Positions 52,438 through 61,732 of a DNA stretch of 64,000 nt are shown one piece after another. The notes below the pieces were generated by a model, which was given only the letters and a program-made list of their open reading frames with translations, made no database searches and was not told the origin of the DNA. Position numbers and translations under genes: made by a program. Origin of the DNA: Brachybacterium phenoliresistens (GTDB taxonomy: Bacteria; Actinomycetota; Actinomycetes; Actinomycetales; Dermabacteraceae); the NCBI RefSeq assembly GCF_000576425.1, contig NZ_KK070005.1, positions 1 through 64,000 on the forward strand, given 5' to 3'. Within the stretch, counting starts at the first letter, position 1, and every line of letters begins with the position of its first letter.

Positions 52438-53703
52438 ATGTCCGAGACGCACCGTCCCTCCTCCCCGACCCTCAAGGTCCTCCTGACGACCGACTGGTGG
52501 GAGCCGGTCGTCAACGGCGTGGTCGCCTCGGTGACCACGCTGCGCCGCGAGCTCGAGTCCCTGGGCTGCGAGGTCCGCGTCCTGACGCTCGCCCCCGGCC
52601 TGCGCTCGCGGCGACGTGACGGCGTGTACGAGCTCGGTTCCGTCTCCGCGGCGCTGGTCTACGACCAGGCCCGCATCGGGATGCTCTCCAACCGCGGGGT
52701 GCTGCGGGAGATCCTCGACTGGGGACCGGACGTCGTCCATTCGCAGTGCGAGTTCTCCACCCATGTGTGGGCGCGGCGGATCGCCCGCGACCTCGACGTC
52801 CCCCTAGTGCACACGTACCACACGATCTACGAGGACTACACCCACTACTACTCCCCCAGCCGCACGATGGGCCGCAAGGCCGTGGCGACCTTCTCGCGCA
52901 AGCTGCTGCACTCGACGGACGCGGTGATCGCGCCGACAGCGAAGGTGGCCCGCCTGCTGGAGGGCTACCGGGTCGAGCGGCCCGTGCACGTCGTCCCCAC
53001 GGGGCTGGACCTGGAGCGCTTCCGCCCGGCGCGCACGGCGGCGGAGCGGTCCGATGCCGCCTCCCTGCGCGAGAGCCTGGGCATCGCGCCCCAGGACACG
53101 GTGCTGCTGTCGGTGTGCCGCCTGGCCAAGGAGAAGAACCTCGACGAGGTGCTCGACCACGTCGCCGCGGTCGACCGTCCCGACGCCGTGCTGGTGCTGG
53201 TGGGCGACGGCCCCTACCGCGCCGAGCTCGAGGAGCGCGCCGCCCGGCTGGGCGTGTCCGATCGGGTCCGCTTCGTCGGTGTCGTCGACCCCGAGGAGGT
53301 GGCCCGCTGGTACCGGATCGGCGACGTGTTCGTCAGCGCGTCGCTCTCGGAGACCCAGGGGCTGACCTTCATCGAGGCCCTCGCCTGCGGCCTGCCGCTG
53401 CTGTGCCGCCGCGACGAGTCCCTGGAGGCCGTCGTCCTCGAGGGCGAGACCGGGTACTGCTACGAGGACTCCGCCGGCTTCGAGCGCGGGCTGTCCGCGA
53501 TCGCCGACTCCTCCGCGCAGCGCGAGCGGATGGCCGCCGCGGCGCTGGAGCACGCCCGCACCACCTGCGGGGCGGAGGCCTTCGCCCGCTCCGTCCTGGA
53601 CGTCTACAGCGGGGTCGTCGCCCGCCGGGCCGATGCCCGGTACATGGGCGCCGCCCTCACCGCGGCATGCCTGATGGGCGAGGACCTGGGGGTCAGCGCA
53701 TGA
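52438..53703 (+). CDS. GT4 glycosyltransferase (diacylglycerol glucosyltransferase-like)
   Basis: 421 residues, GT-B fold. The N-terminal LKVLLTTDWWEPVVNGVVASV and VHTYHTIYEDYTHYY resemble LafA/BgsB-type enzymes that put the first sugar on diacylglycerol. Donor-site VCRLAKEKNLDEVLDH and SLSETQGLTFIEALACGLPLL are present. ATG 52438 follows GGGAG; an in-frame ATG 52309 matches a leaderless promoter but the 43 added codons have many A/T third bases, unlike coding DNA here. First of three genes joined by ATGA/GTGA overlaps. Confidence 0.85.
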   Translation: MSETHRPSSPTLKVLLTTDWWEPVVNGVVASVTTLRRELESLGCEVRVLTLAPGLRSRRRDGVYELGSVSAALVYDQARIGMLSNRGVLREILDWGPDVVHSQCEFSTHVWARRIARDLDVPLVHTYHTIYEDYTHYYSPSRTMGRKAVATFSRKLLHSTDAVIAPTAKVARLLEGYRVERPVHVVPTGLDLERFRPARTAAERSDAASLRESLGIAPQDTVLLSVCRLAKEKNLDEVLDHVAAVDRPDAVLVLVGDGPYRAELEERAARLGVSDRVRFVGVVDPEEVARWYRIGDVFVSASLSETQGLTFIEALACGLPLLCRRDESLEAVVLEGETGYCYEDSAGFERGLSAIADSSAQRERMAAAALEHARTTCGAEAFARSVLDVYSGVVARRADARYMGAALTAACLMGEDLGVSA

Positions 53704-54470
53704 GCACGGTCGCGCCGATGGCCGCAGACGCCCGCCGCACCCTGGCCGAGGGCCTGGAGACGGTGGATCGCCGGGTCAGCACGCTGCGCGCCGCGCAGCG
53801 CTCCACGCAGACGCCGGCCCCGTCGGAGGCATCGGCCCCCTCGGAGGCATCGACCGCATCGGCCCCGGCGCACAGCGCCTCGGCCCGCCGCGACCCGCTG
53901 CGCATCATCGCCCGCCTCGCGCCGCTGGCCGGGCTGGCGGTGTGCGCCGCTCTGATGGCGTGGGGCATGCAGTCGGGGGTGCTGCGCTCGCTGGAGCACC
54001 TGCAGAGCTTCATCGACTCCCTGGGTCTGTGGGGGCCGCTGGTGTTCTTCGGCGCCGCCCTCGCCGCGACGGTGTTCCCCATCGTCCCCGGCGGGCTGCT
54101 GGTGATCGCGGCGCCGCTGCTGTTCGGCCCCGTCGAGGGGATCCTGTACAGCTACCTCGCGATCTGCGCCGGGTCCATGCTGAATTTCGCGATAGGCCGG
54201 CAGGTGGGCCTGGGGCTCATCGAGCGGATGTTCTCCCCCCGCACGGTCGAGAAGTACCTGGGGTGGACGCGCAGCGGCCACTTCTCGCGCGCCTTCGCCG
54301 TGGCGATCGTGCTGCCCGTCGCCCCCGATGACCTGCTGTGCTACCTCGCCGGCACCACCCGGATGCGCTGGCGCACCTACGCCCTGATCATCTTCGCCGG
54401 CAAGCCCTGGACGCTGCTGGCCTACGGCCTCGGCGTCTCCGCCCTGCTCACGAGGTTCTGGCCGTGGTGA
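53700..54470 (+). CDS. VTT-domain (TVP38/DedA-like) membrane protein
   Basis: 256 residues. A Ser/Ala/Pro-rich cytoplasmic N-terminus of about 65 residues precedes five or so membrane segments. The core AATVFPIVPGGLLVIAAPLLFGPVEGI and GSMLNFAIGRQVG belong to the VTT (SNARE-associated) family, relatives of which flip lipids such as undecaprenyl phosphate or phospholipids. Its position between two lipid glycosyltransferases, overlapping both, suggests it moves the lipid product or substrate across the membrane. The lipid is unknown. Confidence 0.85.
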   Translation: MSTVAPMAADARRTLAEGLETVDRRVSTLRAAQRSTQTPAPSEASAPSEASTASAPAHSASARRDPLRIIARLAPLAGLAVCAALMAWGMQSGVLRSLEHLQSFIDSLGLWGPLVFFGAALAATVFPIVPGGLLVIAAPLLFGPVEGILYSYLAICAGSMLNFAIGRQVGLGLIERMFSPRTVEKYLGWTRSGHFSRAFAVAIVLPVAPDDLLCYLAGTTRMRWRTYALIIFAGKPWTLLAYGLGVSALLTRFWPW

Positions 54471-55570
54471 CCGCGACCCGCCCCGGCGGCCCCCGCCGCG
54501 GCCCGGCCGCCGCCACCGGCCGCGTGAGCATCCACGCGTTCTCCAAGGCCGATTCCGTGCAGGGCCAGGGCGTCGGCTCCGCCTACCTCGAGCAGGTCGC
54601 GCTGATCACGGCGGAGCTCGGCGACGAGTTCGACGTCGTCGACCGTGCCCGTCGCGCCGGGGACGTGAACCACTTCCACTCCATCAACCCGGAGTTCCTG
54701 GCGCGGGTGCCGATGATCCGGCGTCGCGGACGCACCGTCGGCCACGTGCACTTCATCCCCGAGACCGTCCACGACTCGATCACGCTGCCCCGCCCGGCGC
54801 GGGCCGTCTTCGACGCGTACATGCTGCGGTTCTACCGTTCGATGGACCAGCTGGTGACGGTGAACCCCTGGTTCATCCGCAAGCTCGCCGAGGACTACGG
54901 CTTCGACGCCGAGCGCATCGCGTTCATCCCCAACTTCGTCTCCGAGCAGGACTTCCGCCCGCTGACCGATCCCGAGGGCGCCGCGCAGGTCGCGGCGCTG
55001 CGGGAGGAGCTGGGGCTGGACCCGTCGCGCCCGGTGGTGCTGTGCGCCGGGCAGCTGCAGGTGCGCAAGGGCTTCTTCGACTTCCTCGACGTGGCCCGGG
55101 CGATGCCCGATGTGCAGTTCCTGTGGGCCGGCGGGTTCTCCTTCGGCCGGATCACGGCCGGGCACTCCCGCATCCGGGAGGCCGCCGAGGACCTGCCGGC
55201 GAACGTGCGCCTGCTCGGGATGGTCCCGCGGGAGCGGATGAACCTGCACGTCAACCTCGCCGACTGCTTCTTCCTGCCGTCCTTCGAGGAGCTGTTCCCG
55301 ATGACGATCCTCGAGGCGATGGCGGCGCACACCCCGGTGGTGGTGCGCGAGCTCGTCTACTACGAGGGGGTCCTCGCCGACTACGCGCGGCGCGTGGAGG
55401 CGGAGTCCGGGCAGATCGCGCCGTTCGTGGAGGCGCTCGAGGGCGTCCTGGCGCCGGGGCCGGTGCGCGAGCAGGCCCGGGATGCGGCCCGGCGCGGAGC
55501 CGCCGCCTACGACCGGGCGAGCGTCGCCCGGCAGTGGCGGGAGTTCTACCGCGGGGTCGCCGCCGGCTGA
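54467..55570 (+). CDS. GT4 glycosyltransferase (second-sugar, LafB/BgsA-like)
   Basis: 367 residues from GTG 54467 (GTGA overlap). The opening SIHAFSKADSVQGQGVGSAYLEQV and DVNHFHSINPEFL resemble enzymes that add the second sugar to monoglycosyl-diacylglycerol. Further landmarks are HVHFIPETVHDSI, DQLVTVNPWFIRKLAEDYG, AGQLQVRKGFFDFL and SFEELFPMTILEAMA. With the first GT4 it would make a diglycosyl-diacylglycerol, the usual membrane anchor or glycolipid of Gram-positive cells. The sugar is not known. Confidence 0.85.
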   Translation: MTATRPGGPRRGPAAATGRVSIHAFSKADSVQGQGVGSAYLEQVALITAELGDEFDVVDRARRAGDVNHFHSINPEFLARVPMIRRRGRTVGHVHFIPETVHDSITLPRPARAVFDAYMLRFYRSMDQLVTVNPWFIRKLAEDYGFDAERIAFIPNFVSEQDFRPLTDPEGAAQVAALREELGLDPSRPVVLCAGQLQVRKGFFDFLDVARAMPDVQFLWAGGFSFGRITAGHSRIREAAEDLPANVRLLGMVPRERMNLHVNLADCFFLPSFEELFPMTILEAMAAHTPVVVRELVYYEGVLADYARRVEAESGQIAPFVEALEGVLAPGPVREQARDAARRGAAAYDRASVARQWREFYRGVAAG

Positions 55571-55598
55571 CCCCGCCGCGCGGGGGGAGCCGCGACGG

Positions 55599-56033
55599 TC
55601 AGCGGCGGTCGCCCCACAGGACCAGCGCCCCGCCGGAGCTGGGGCGTCGCGGACGCTGCCCCCGGCGCAGCGCGCTGACCTGCCCGCTGCTGTCGGCGGC
55701 GAAGACCCGGCCGTCCGTGCCGGCCAGCTTCTCGACCGCGGCGTGGACGGCGGAGAGCTGGTCGCTGAGGTCGCGCACCTGGTCCTGCAGCTCGAGGATC
55801 CGCTTGATCCCGGCGAGGTTGATGCCCTCCTCCTGGGAGAGGCGCTGCACCTCGCGCAGGCGCACCACGTCGCGGGGGCTGTAGCGCCGGCCGCGGCCGG
55901 CGGCGCGCCGCGGGGAGACCAGCCCCATCCGGTCGTACTGGCGCAGGGTCTGCGGGTGCATGCCCGACAGCTCCGCGGCCACGGAGATCACGAACACGGG
56001 GGCGTTCTCGTCCAGCCGATGCGATGCGGCCAC
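55599..56033 (-). CDS. hspR: HspR heat-shock repressor (MerR family)
   Basis: 144 residues. The MerR-type winged helix lies in VFVISVAAELSGMHPQTLRQYDRMGLVSPRR, followed by RRYSPRDVVRLREVQRLSQEEGINLAGIKRIL and a short coiled-coil. It binds HAIR inverted repeats and represses the DnaK operon and clpB, releasing when DnaK is titrated by misfolded protein. The start is GTG 56033 after GGAGGTGGAG. Last gene of the dnaK-grpE-dnaJ-hspR operon, so it regulates itself. Three HAIR sites are visible in the window. Confidence 0.95.
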   Translation of the reverse strand: MAASHRLDENAPVFVISVAAELSGMHPQTLRQYDRMGLVSPRRAAGRGRRYSPRDVVRLREVQRLSQEEGINLAGIKRILELQDQVRDLSDQLSAVHAAVEKLAGTDGRVFAADSSGQVSALRRGQRPRRPSSGGALVLWGDRR

Positions 56034-56097
56034 TGCTCTCCACCTCCTGGTCCAGCGTGGCGTCCGGCCCGGCCGCGGGCGCGGCCGGGCCGCCGGC

Positions 56098-57111
56098 TCA
56101 GCGCGCCGCGGCCTCCGTGAGGCCTCGACGCGGATCCTCGTCGGCGAGCGCGGCGCGCAGGTCCTCGACCGCTGCGCGGGCCTTGCCCTCGACGTGGCTC
56201 GGGACCGCGACCTCGAGAGTGACCAGCAGGTCGCCGGTCCCCTTGGAGGTCTTCAGCCCCTTGCCCTTGGCGCGCAGGGTCCGCCCCGAAGGGGTCCCCG
56301 CGGGCACCTTCATGCGCACGCTCCCGCCGTCGAACAGCGGGACCTCGAGGGTGGTGCCGAGCACCGCCTCGTCGAAGGAGACGGGCACGGTAATGCGCAG
56401 GTTGGCGCCGTCGGCCGACCACACCGGGTGCGGGGCGACCTCCAGGGTGAGCAGCAGGTCCCCGGCGGGCCCGCCGTGGATGCTGGGCTGTCCCTTGCCG
56501 CGCAGGCGGATCTTCTGCCCGTCGTGCACCCCTGCGGGGATGCGCGCGGTCACGTTTCGACCGCCCACGGTGACCGTGAGCTCCGTGCCCTCGGCGGCCT
56601 GGCGGAAGCTGAGCTTCGCCCTCGCGCTGAGATCGGCCCCGGCCGGCGGGGTGCGCTGCGCGGTCGACGGGCCGGCGCCGGCGAAGCCGCCGCCCCCGCC
56701 GAACATCGACAGGATGTCCTCCATGGAGGGGTTGGCGCCCCCCGGGCCTGCGGGCCCGGCCGGGCCGCCGAAGCGGACGTTCCCGCCGCCCGGCGCGCCG
56801 CCGAACATGGCCGAGAAGACGTCCTCGAAGCCGCCGGCCCCGCCGCCGGGACCGGAGGCGAAGCGGGCGCCGCCGGAGCCCATGGCACGGATCGCGTCGT
56901 ACTGCTGGCGCTGCTCCGCGTCGTTGAGCACGGAGTACGCCTCACCGACCGCCTTGAAGCGGTCCTCCGCGGCGGGGTCGCCGGGGTGGCGGTCCGGGTG
57001 CAGCTCCTTGGCCTTCTTCCGGTACGCCTTCTTGATCTCCGCCGCGGTCGCGTCCTTCGAGACGCCGAGGACCGCGTAGAAGTCCTTGTCGAGCCAGTCC
57101 TGTCCGGACAT
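56098..57111 (-). CDS. dnaJ: DnaJ co-chaperone without zinc-finger domain (CbpA-like)
   Basis: 337 residues. The J-domain (about 9-75) contains the HPD motif in ELHPDRHPGDP. A Gly/Phe-rich region (about 80-150) follows, then the substrate-binding C-terminal domains. The four CXXCXGXG zinc motifs of type I DnaJ are absent, so this is a type II protein. It stimulates DnaK ATPase and delivers clients. It lies between grpE and hspR. Actinobacteria usually carry a second, zinc-containing DnaJ elsewhere. Confidence 0.93.
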   Translation of the reverse strand: MSGQDWLDKDFYAVLGVSKDATAAEIKKAYRKKAKELHPDRHPGDPAAEDRFKAVGEAYSVLNDAEQRQQYDAIRAMGSGGARFASGPGGGAGGFEDVFSAMFGGAPGGGNVRFGGPAGPAGPGGANPSMEDILSMFGGGGGFAGAGPSTAQRTPPAGADLSARAKLSFRQAAEGTELTVTVGGRNVTARIPAGVHDGQKIRLRGKGQPSIHGGPAGDLLLTLEVAPHPVWSADGANLRITVPVSFDEAVLGTTLEVPLFDGGSVRMKVPAGTPSGRTLRAKGKGLKTSKGTGDLLVTLEVAVPSHVEGKARAAVEDLRAALADEDPRRGLTEAAAR

Positions 57112-57195
57112 GCGCGCCTCCTTCCAGGAGCGTGGGACGTGGATGCTGGGGGTGGCGGGGCCGCCGGAGCGATGCTCCGACGGCCCCGCCGGGGG

Positions 57196-57834
57196 TCACT
57201 GCGGGCCGTAGGTGGCCACGCGGGCCGGCCGCAGCACGCGGCCGTTCATCCGGTAGCCGGCCTGCATGACCATCTTGACGGTGTTGACCTCGACCTCGTC
57301 GGAGTCCTCGTGCATGAGGGCCTCGTGGATGGTCGGGTCGAACTCGTCCCCCACGGCGCCGAAGCGCTCGAGCCCGTGGGCACCCAGCGCGCTCTCGAGC
57401 TTCTGGCTGATCGCGTGGAACGGGGTCCCCTCGACGATGTCGCCGTGCTGGCGGCCCAGGTCGATGTCGTCGAGCACGCCGATCAGCGAGGAGATCACCC
57501 GGCCGATGGCCGCCTCCTTGCCCGCCTCCGCGCTCGCCTCGATCCGTCGGCGGGAGTTGACGTACTCGGCCTGATCGCGCTTGAGCGTCTCGGAGAGGTC
57601 GGCGACCTGCTTCTCGAGCTCGGCGACGCGGGAGTCGTCGGCTCCCGACGCGGCCTGCTCGAACAGCTCCGCGGCCTCGGCGTCGATCGGGTCGACGTCC
57701 TCGGCGGCGGGATCCGCCGGAGGACGGACGCTGCCGTCCTCCGGGTTCACCTTGCGCTTGTCCGTGAAGGAGAACCGCGGCTCGCCCTGCTCCGAGCCTT
57801 CGGCCGGGTCCGGGGTGCTGTGGTCCTCGCTCAT
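57196..57834 (-). CDS. grpE: GrpE nucleotide exchange factor
   Basis: 212 residues from ATG 57834, which overlaps the dnaK stop as TGATG; in-frame GTG 57837 would add one residue. The acidic, disordered N-terminus precedes a long coiled coil (about 65-110, ELEKQVADLSETLKRDQAEYVNSRRR) and the beta-domain that contacts DnaK (NTVKMVMQAGYRMNGRVLRPARVAT). It speeds ADP release from DnaK. Second in the operon. Confidence 0.96.
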   Translation of the reverse strand: MSEDHSTPDPAEGSEQGEPRFSFTDKRKVNPEDGSVRPPADPAAEDVDPIDAEAAELFEQAASGADDSRVAELEKQVADLSETLKRDQAEYVNSRRRIEASAEAGKEAAIGRVISSLIGVLDDIDLGRQHGDIVEGTPFHAISQKLESALGAHGLERFGAVGDEFDPTIHEALMHEDSDEVEVNTVKMVMQAGYRMNGRVLRPARVATYGPQ

Positions 57835-59693
57835 CACTTCTTCTCCTCGTCCTCGTCCACGATCTCGGCGTCGACCACGTCATCGTCCTCGGAGGAGGAC
57901 GCCCCGGACTCGGCGCCGGCCTCGCCCTCGGGCGCGGCCTGCTGCTGCGCGTAGATGGCGGTGCCGACGGCCTGCAGGGCCTCGTTCAGCGCATCGCGCG
58001 CGGACTCGAGGTCGGCGGTCGCCGCGTCCTCCTTGGCCAGGGCCTCCTTGGCGGAGGAGATGGCGTCCTCGGCCTTGGTGCGGTCGCCGTCGGCGACCTT
58101 GTCCGCGTTGTCCTTGAGCAGGGTCTCGCCCTGGTAGACGAGCTGCTCGAGGGTGTTGCGGGCGTCGGCGTTCTTGCGGCGCTCCTCGTCCTCGGCGGCG
58201 TGGGCCTCGGCGTCCTTGACCATGCGGTCGATCTCCTCATCGGACAGCGCGGAGCCGCCGGTGATCTGGATGGACTGCTCGTTGCCGGTGCCGCGATCCT
58301 TCGCGGTCACGTGGACGATGCCGTTGGAGTCGATGTCGAAGGTGACCTCGATCTGCGGGATGCCGCGCGGCGCGGGGGCGATGCCGGTGAGCTCGAAGGT
58401 GCCCAGCAGCTTGTTGTCGCGGGTGAACTGACGCTCGCCCTGGAACACCTGGATGGCCACCGAGGGCTGGTTGTCGTCCGCGGTGGAGAACACCTCGGAG
58501 GTCTTGGTCGGGATGGCCGCGTTGCGCTCGATGAGCTTGGTCATCACGCCGCCCTTGGTCTCGATGCCGAGGCTCAGCGGGGTGACGTCCATGAGCAGCA
58601 CGTCCTTGCGGTCGCCCTTGATGACGGCGGCCTGCAGGGCGGCGCCCACGGCGACGACCTCATCGGGGTTGACGCCCTTGTTGGGCTCCTTGCCGGTGAG
58701 CTCCTTGACGACCTGCGACACGGCCGGCATACGGGTCGAGCCGCCGACGAGGACCACGTGGTCGATGTCGGAGAGCTTGACGCCCGCGTCCTTGATGACC
58801 TGGTGGAAGGGCGCCTTGGTGCGCTCGAGGAGGTCCTTGGTCATGTCCTCGAATTGCGCACGGGTGAGCTTCTCGTCCAGGTGCAGGGGGCCGTTCTCCG
58901 TCATGGAGAGGTACTGCAGGGAGATGTTGGTGCTGGACGCCGAGGACAGCTCCTTCTTCGCCTGCTCGGCGGCCTCCTTGAGGCGCTGCAGGGCGATGCG
59001 GTCCTTGCCGAGGTCGACGCCGTCCTTGGTCTTGACCTGGGAGATCAGCCAGTCGACGATCTTCTGGTCCCAGTCGTCGCCGCCGAGGCGGTTGTCGCCC
59101 GCGGTCGCCTGGACCTGGATGGTCGAGCCGTCCTCGTCCTTGCTCACCTCGAGCAGGGACACGTCGAAGGTGCCGCCGCCGAGGTCGAAGACCAGGATCT
59201 GCTCGTCGTCCTTGCCCTTCTCGAGGCCGTAGGCGAGGGCCGCGGCGGTGGGCTCGTTGATGATGCGCAGGACGTTCAGGCCGGCGATCTGCCCGGCGTC
59301 CTTGGTGGCCTGGCGCTCGGAGTCGGAGAAGTACGCCGGCACGGTGATGACCGCGTCGGTGACCGTCTCGCCCAGGTAGGACTCGGCGTCGCGCTTGAGC
59401 TTGCCCAGGATGCGGGCGGAGATCTCCTGCGGGGTGTAGCTCTTGTCATCGATCTGGGTGGTCCAGTCGGTGCCCATGTGGCGCTTGACCGAGGAGATGG
59501 TGCGGTCGACGTTGGTGACCGCCTGGCGCTTGGCGACCTCGCCCACGAGGACCTCGCCCTGCTTGGAGAAGGCCACGACGGAGGGGGTGGTGCGCAGGCC
59601 CTCGGCGTTGGCGATGACGGTGGGCTCGCCGCCCTCGAGGACCGCGACGACCGAGTTGGTGGTTCCGAGGTCGATTCCGACGACACGGGACAT
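57834..59693 (-). CDS. dnaK: Chaperone DnaK (Hsp70)
   Basis: 619-residue Hsp70. The ATPase domain opens with [19 protein letters not shown] and includes [15 protein letters not shown] and [15 protein letters not shown]; the substrate-binding domain starts near [20 protein letters not shown], and the acidic C-terminus ends in DEDEEKK. It folds nascent and damaged proteins with GrpE and DnaJ and helps ClpB. First gene of the operon. Its promoter (TTGACA, 17 bases, TGTACT) is overlapped by a HAIR operator, giving HspR control. Confidence 0.98.
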   Translation of the reverse strand: MSRVVGIDLGTTNSVVAVLEGGEPTVIANAEGLRTTPSVVAFSKQGEVLVGEVAKRQAVTNVDRTISSVKRHMGTDWTTQIDDKSYTPQEISARILGKLKRDAESYLGETVTDAVITVPAYFSDSERQATKDAGQIAGLNVLRIINEPTAAALAYGLEKGKDDEQILVFDLGGGTFDVSLLEVSKDEDGSTIQVQATAGDNRLGGDDWDQKIVDWLISQVKTKDGVDLGKDRIALQRLKEAAEQAKKELSSASSTNISLQYLSMTENGPLHLDEKLTRAQFEDMTKDLLERTKAPFHQVIKDAGVKLSDIDHVVLVGGSTRMPAVSQVVKELTGKEPNKGVNPDEVVAVGAALQAAVIKGDRKDVLLMDVTPLSLGIETKGGVMTKLIERNAAIPTKTSEVFSTADDNQPSVAIQVFQGERQFTRDNKLLGTFELTGIAPAPRGIPQIEVTFDIDSNGIVHVTAKDRGTGNEQSIQITGGSALSDEEIDRMVKDAEAHAAEDEERRKNADARNTLEQLVYQGETLLKDNADKVADGDRTKAEDAISSAKEALAKEDAATADLESARDALNEALQAVGTAIYAQQQAAPEGEAGAESGASSSEDDDVVDAEIVDEDEEKK

Positions 59694-59752
59694 GGGTGCC
59701 TGCCTTTCTGCGGCGCGAGCCGCACTGTGCGCGCGCCCCGACGGGGGCGCAG

Positions 59753-59773
59753 CTTGAGCTGTACGGACTCAAG
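59753..59773. promoter_or_regulatory. HAIR operator overlapping the dnaK promoter
   Basis: CTTGAGC-N7-ACTCAAG (arms 59753-59759 and 59767-59773), one base from the HspR consensus. It overlaps the -10 box and start site of the dnaK promoter, ideal for repression. Confidence 0.9.
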
Positions 59774-59800
59774 TACAGGACCGTGGCGCGGACCTGTCAA
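59772..59800 (-). promoter_or_regulatory. dnaK operon promoter
   Basis: On the minus strand TTGACA (59800-59795) and TGTACT (59777-59772) with a 17-base spacer. Transcription would start near 59765, inside the adjacent HAIR site. Confidence 0.8.
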
Positions 59801-59816
59801 ACGGGCTGTCACCGAA

Positions 59817-59837
59817 CTTGAGTACATCTGACTCAAC
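59817..59837. promoter_or_regulatory. Second HAIR operator upstream of dnaK
   Basis: CTTGAGT-N7-ACTCAAC (arms 59817-59823 and 59831-59837), one base from consensus. It lies upstream of the dnaK -35 box, 64 bases from the first HAIR site (about six helical turns), and about 60 bases before the ilvD -10. Confidence 0.88.
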
Positions 59838-59895
59838 TACGCGGTCGGCCCCCGCATTCCCGGGCGGAGAGGGTGTGTCGGGCGTCACTGCGGAC

Positions 59896-59901
59896 TACCC
59901 T
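59896..59901 (+). promoter_or_regulatory. ilvD -10 element
   Basis: TACCCT six bases before ATG 59908, consistent with a leaderless mRNA. The GGAGG between them could also act as a ribosome-binding site only if transcription began farther upstream. Confidence 0.5.
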
Positions 59902-59907
59902 CGGAGG

Positions 59908-61632
59908 ATGAGCCTCGACGACGACGCCACCGCCTCTGCCCGCCCGGATCTCAAGCCCCGCAGCCGGCAGGTGACCGACGGGCTGTCCGCCACCGGCTCC
60001 CGCGGGATGCTGCGCGCGGTGGGGATGGGCGACGCCGACTGGGAGAAGCCGCAGATCGGCATCGCCAGCTCGTGGAACGAGATCACCCCGTGCAACCTGT
60101 CCCTGGACCGCCTGGCGCGCGCCGCGAAGGAGGGCGTGCACGCCGGCGGCGGGTACCCGCTGCAGTTCGGGACGATCTCGGTCTCCGACGGGATCTCGAT
60201 GGGTCACGAGGGCATGCACTACTCGCTGGTCTCCCGGGACGTCATCGCCGACTCGGTGGAGACGGTGATGCAGGCCGAGCGGCTGGACGGGTCCGTGCTG
60301 CTGGCGGGATGCGACAAGTCGCTGCCGGGCATGCTGATGGCCGCGGCCCGCCTGGACCTGGCGAGCGTGTTCGTCTACGCCGGGACGATCATGCCGGGGC
60401 GCGTGACGCTCTCGGACGGCACCGTCAAGGACGTCACCCTGATCGATGGCTTCGAGGCGGTGGGCGCCTGCGCCCGCGGGCTGATGAGCCGGGAGGACGT
60501 CGGCCGCATCGAGCGCTCGATCTGCCCGGGAGAAGGGGCCTGCGGCGGCTACTACACGGCCAACACGATGGCGAGCGTCGCCGAGGCGATGGGCATGTCT
60601 ATCCCGGGCTCGGCCACGCCGCCGTCGGCCGATCGCCGGCGCGACGCGCATGCCCGCCAGGCCGGCGAGGCGGTGGTGGGGATGCTGCGCCAGGGGATCA
60701 CCGCCCGGCAGATCATGACCCGCCCCGCCTTCGAGAACGCGATCGCCGTGGTGCAGGCCTTCGGCGGCTCCACCAACGCCGTGCTGCACCTGCTGGCCAT
60801 CGCGCACGAGGCGGAGGTCGACCTGTCCCTCGAGGACTTCGCCCGCATCGGCGCGAAGGTGCCGCATCTGGCCGATCTCAAGCCCTACGGACGCTTCGTC
60901 ATGAACGACGTCGACCACGTGGGCGGGATCCAGGTGGTCATGAAGATCCTGCTGGACGAGGGCCTGCTGGACGGGGACTGCCTGACCGTCACCGGCCGCA
61001 CCGTCGGCGAGAACCTCGAGGCGCTGAAGCCGCTGCCGGCCGATGGCACGGTGCTGCGCCCGGCCTCCGCGCCGATCGCCCCGACCGGCGGGATCACCAT
61101 CCTGCACGGGAGCCTCGCCCCGGAGGGGGCGGTGGTGAAGTCCGCCGGCTTCGAGGCGGACGTGTTCGAGGGGACGGCGCGGGTCTTCGACCGCGAGCAG
61201 CAGGCGCTGGACGCCCTGGCCGATGGCACCATCGACCACGGCGACGTGGTGGTGATCCGCTACGAGGGGCCCAAGGGCGGTCCGGGCATGCGCGAGATGC
61301 TCGCCATCACCGGCGCCATCAAGGGCGCGGGCCTGGGCAAGGACGTCCTGCTCATGACCGACGGGCGGTTCTCGGGCGGCACCTCCGGGCTGTGCGTGGG
61401 GCACATCGCCCCGGAGGCCGTGGACGGCGGCCCGATCGCCCTGGTGGAGGACGGGGACCGCATCCGCCTGGACGTGGGCGCCGGCGGCCTGGACCTGCTG
61501 GTCGATCCGGCCGAGCTCGAGCGGCGCCGCGCCGCCTGGACCCCGCCCGCGCCGGTCGCGCGGCGCGGCGTGCTGGGCAAGTACGTGCGCCTGGTGCAGT
61601 CCGCCTCGCGCGGCGCGATCCTCGACGGCTGA
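59908..61632 (+). CDS. ilvD: Dihydroxy-acid dehydratase
   Basis: Dehydrates 2,3-dihydroxy-isovalerate and 2,3-dihydroxy-3-methylvalerate in valine, isoleucine, leucine and pantothenate synthesis. 574 residues. Fe-S cluster ligands are visible in [18 protein letters not shown] and [16 protein letters not shown]; Mg/catalytic segments include [19 protein letters not shown] 59908 is chosen over an in-frame ATG at 59818, which lies inside a HAIR operator. No other ilv gene is nearby. It is divergent from dnaK. Confidence 0.96.
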   Translation: MSLDDDATASARPDLKPRSRQVTDGLSATGSRGMLRAVGMGDADWEKPQIGIASSWNEITPCNLSLDRLARAAKEGVHAGGGYPLQFGTISVSDGISMGHEGMHYSLVSRDVIADSVETVMQAERLDGSVLLAGCDKSLPGMLMAAARLDLASVFVYAGTIMPGRVTLSDGTVKDVTLIDGFEAVGACARGLMSREDVGRIERSICPGEGACGGYYTANTMASVAEAMGMSIPGSATPPSADRRRDAHARQAGEAVVGMLRQGITARQIMTRPAFENAIAVVQAFGGSTNAVLHLLAIAHEAEVDLSLEDFARIGAKVPHLADLKPYGRFVMNDVDHVGGIQVVMKILLDEGLLDGDCLTVTGRTVGENLEALKPLPADGTVLRPASAPIAPTGGITILHGSLAPEGAVVKSAGFEADVFEGTARVFDREQQALDALADGTIDHGDVVVIRYEGPKGGPGMREMLAITGAIKGAGLGKDVLLMTDGRFSGGTSGLCVGHIAPEAVDGGPIALVEDGDRIRLDVGAGGLDLLVDPAELERRRAAWTPPAPVARRGVLGKYVRLVQSASRGAILDG

Positions 61633-61732
61633 GCCGGGGCGCCCACGCGGGCGCGGGCCGGGGTGCGGGTGCGGGTGCGGACGCAGGGAAAATGCGGTGC
61701 CGAGCCCGGCACTGCGGGGCTACGGTAACCCG

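Noticed and set aside
59818..59907. Earlier in-frame ATG for ilvD at 59818
   Set aside because: It lies inside the HAIR operator, upstream of the -10 element, and its product lacks family similarity before residue 31.
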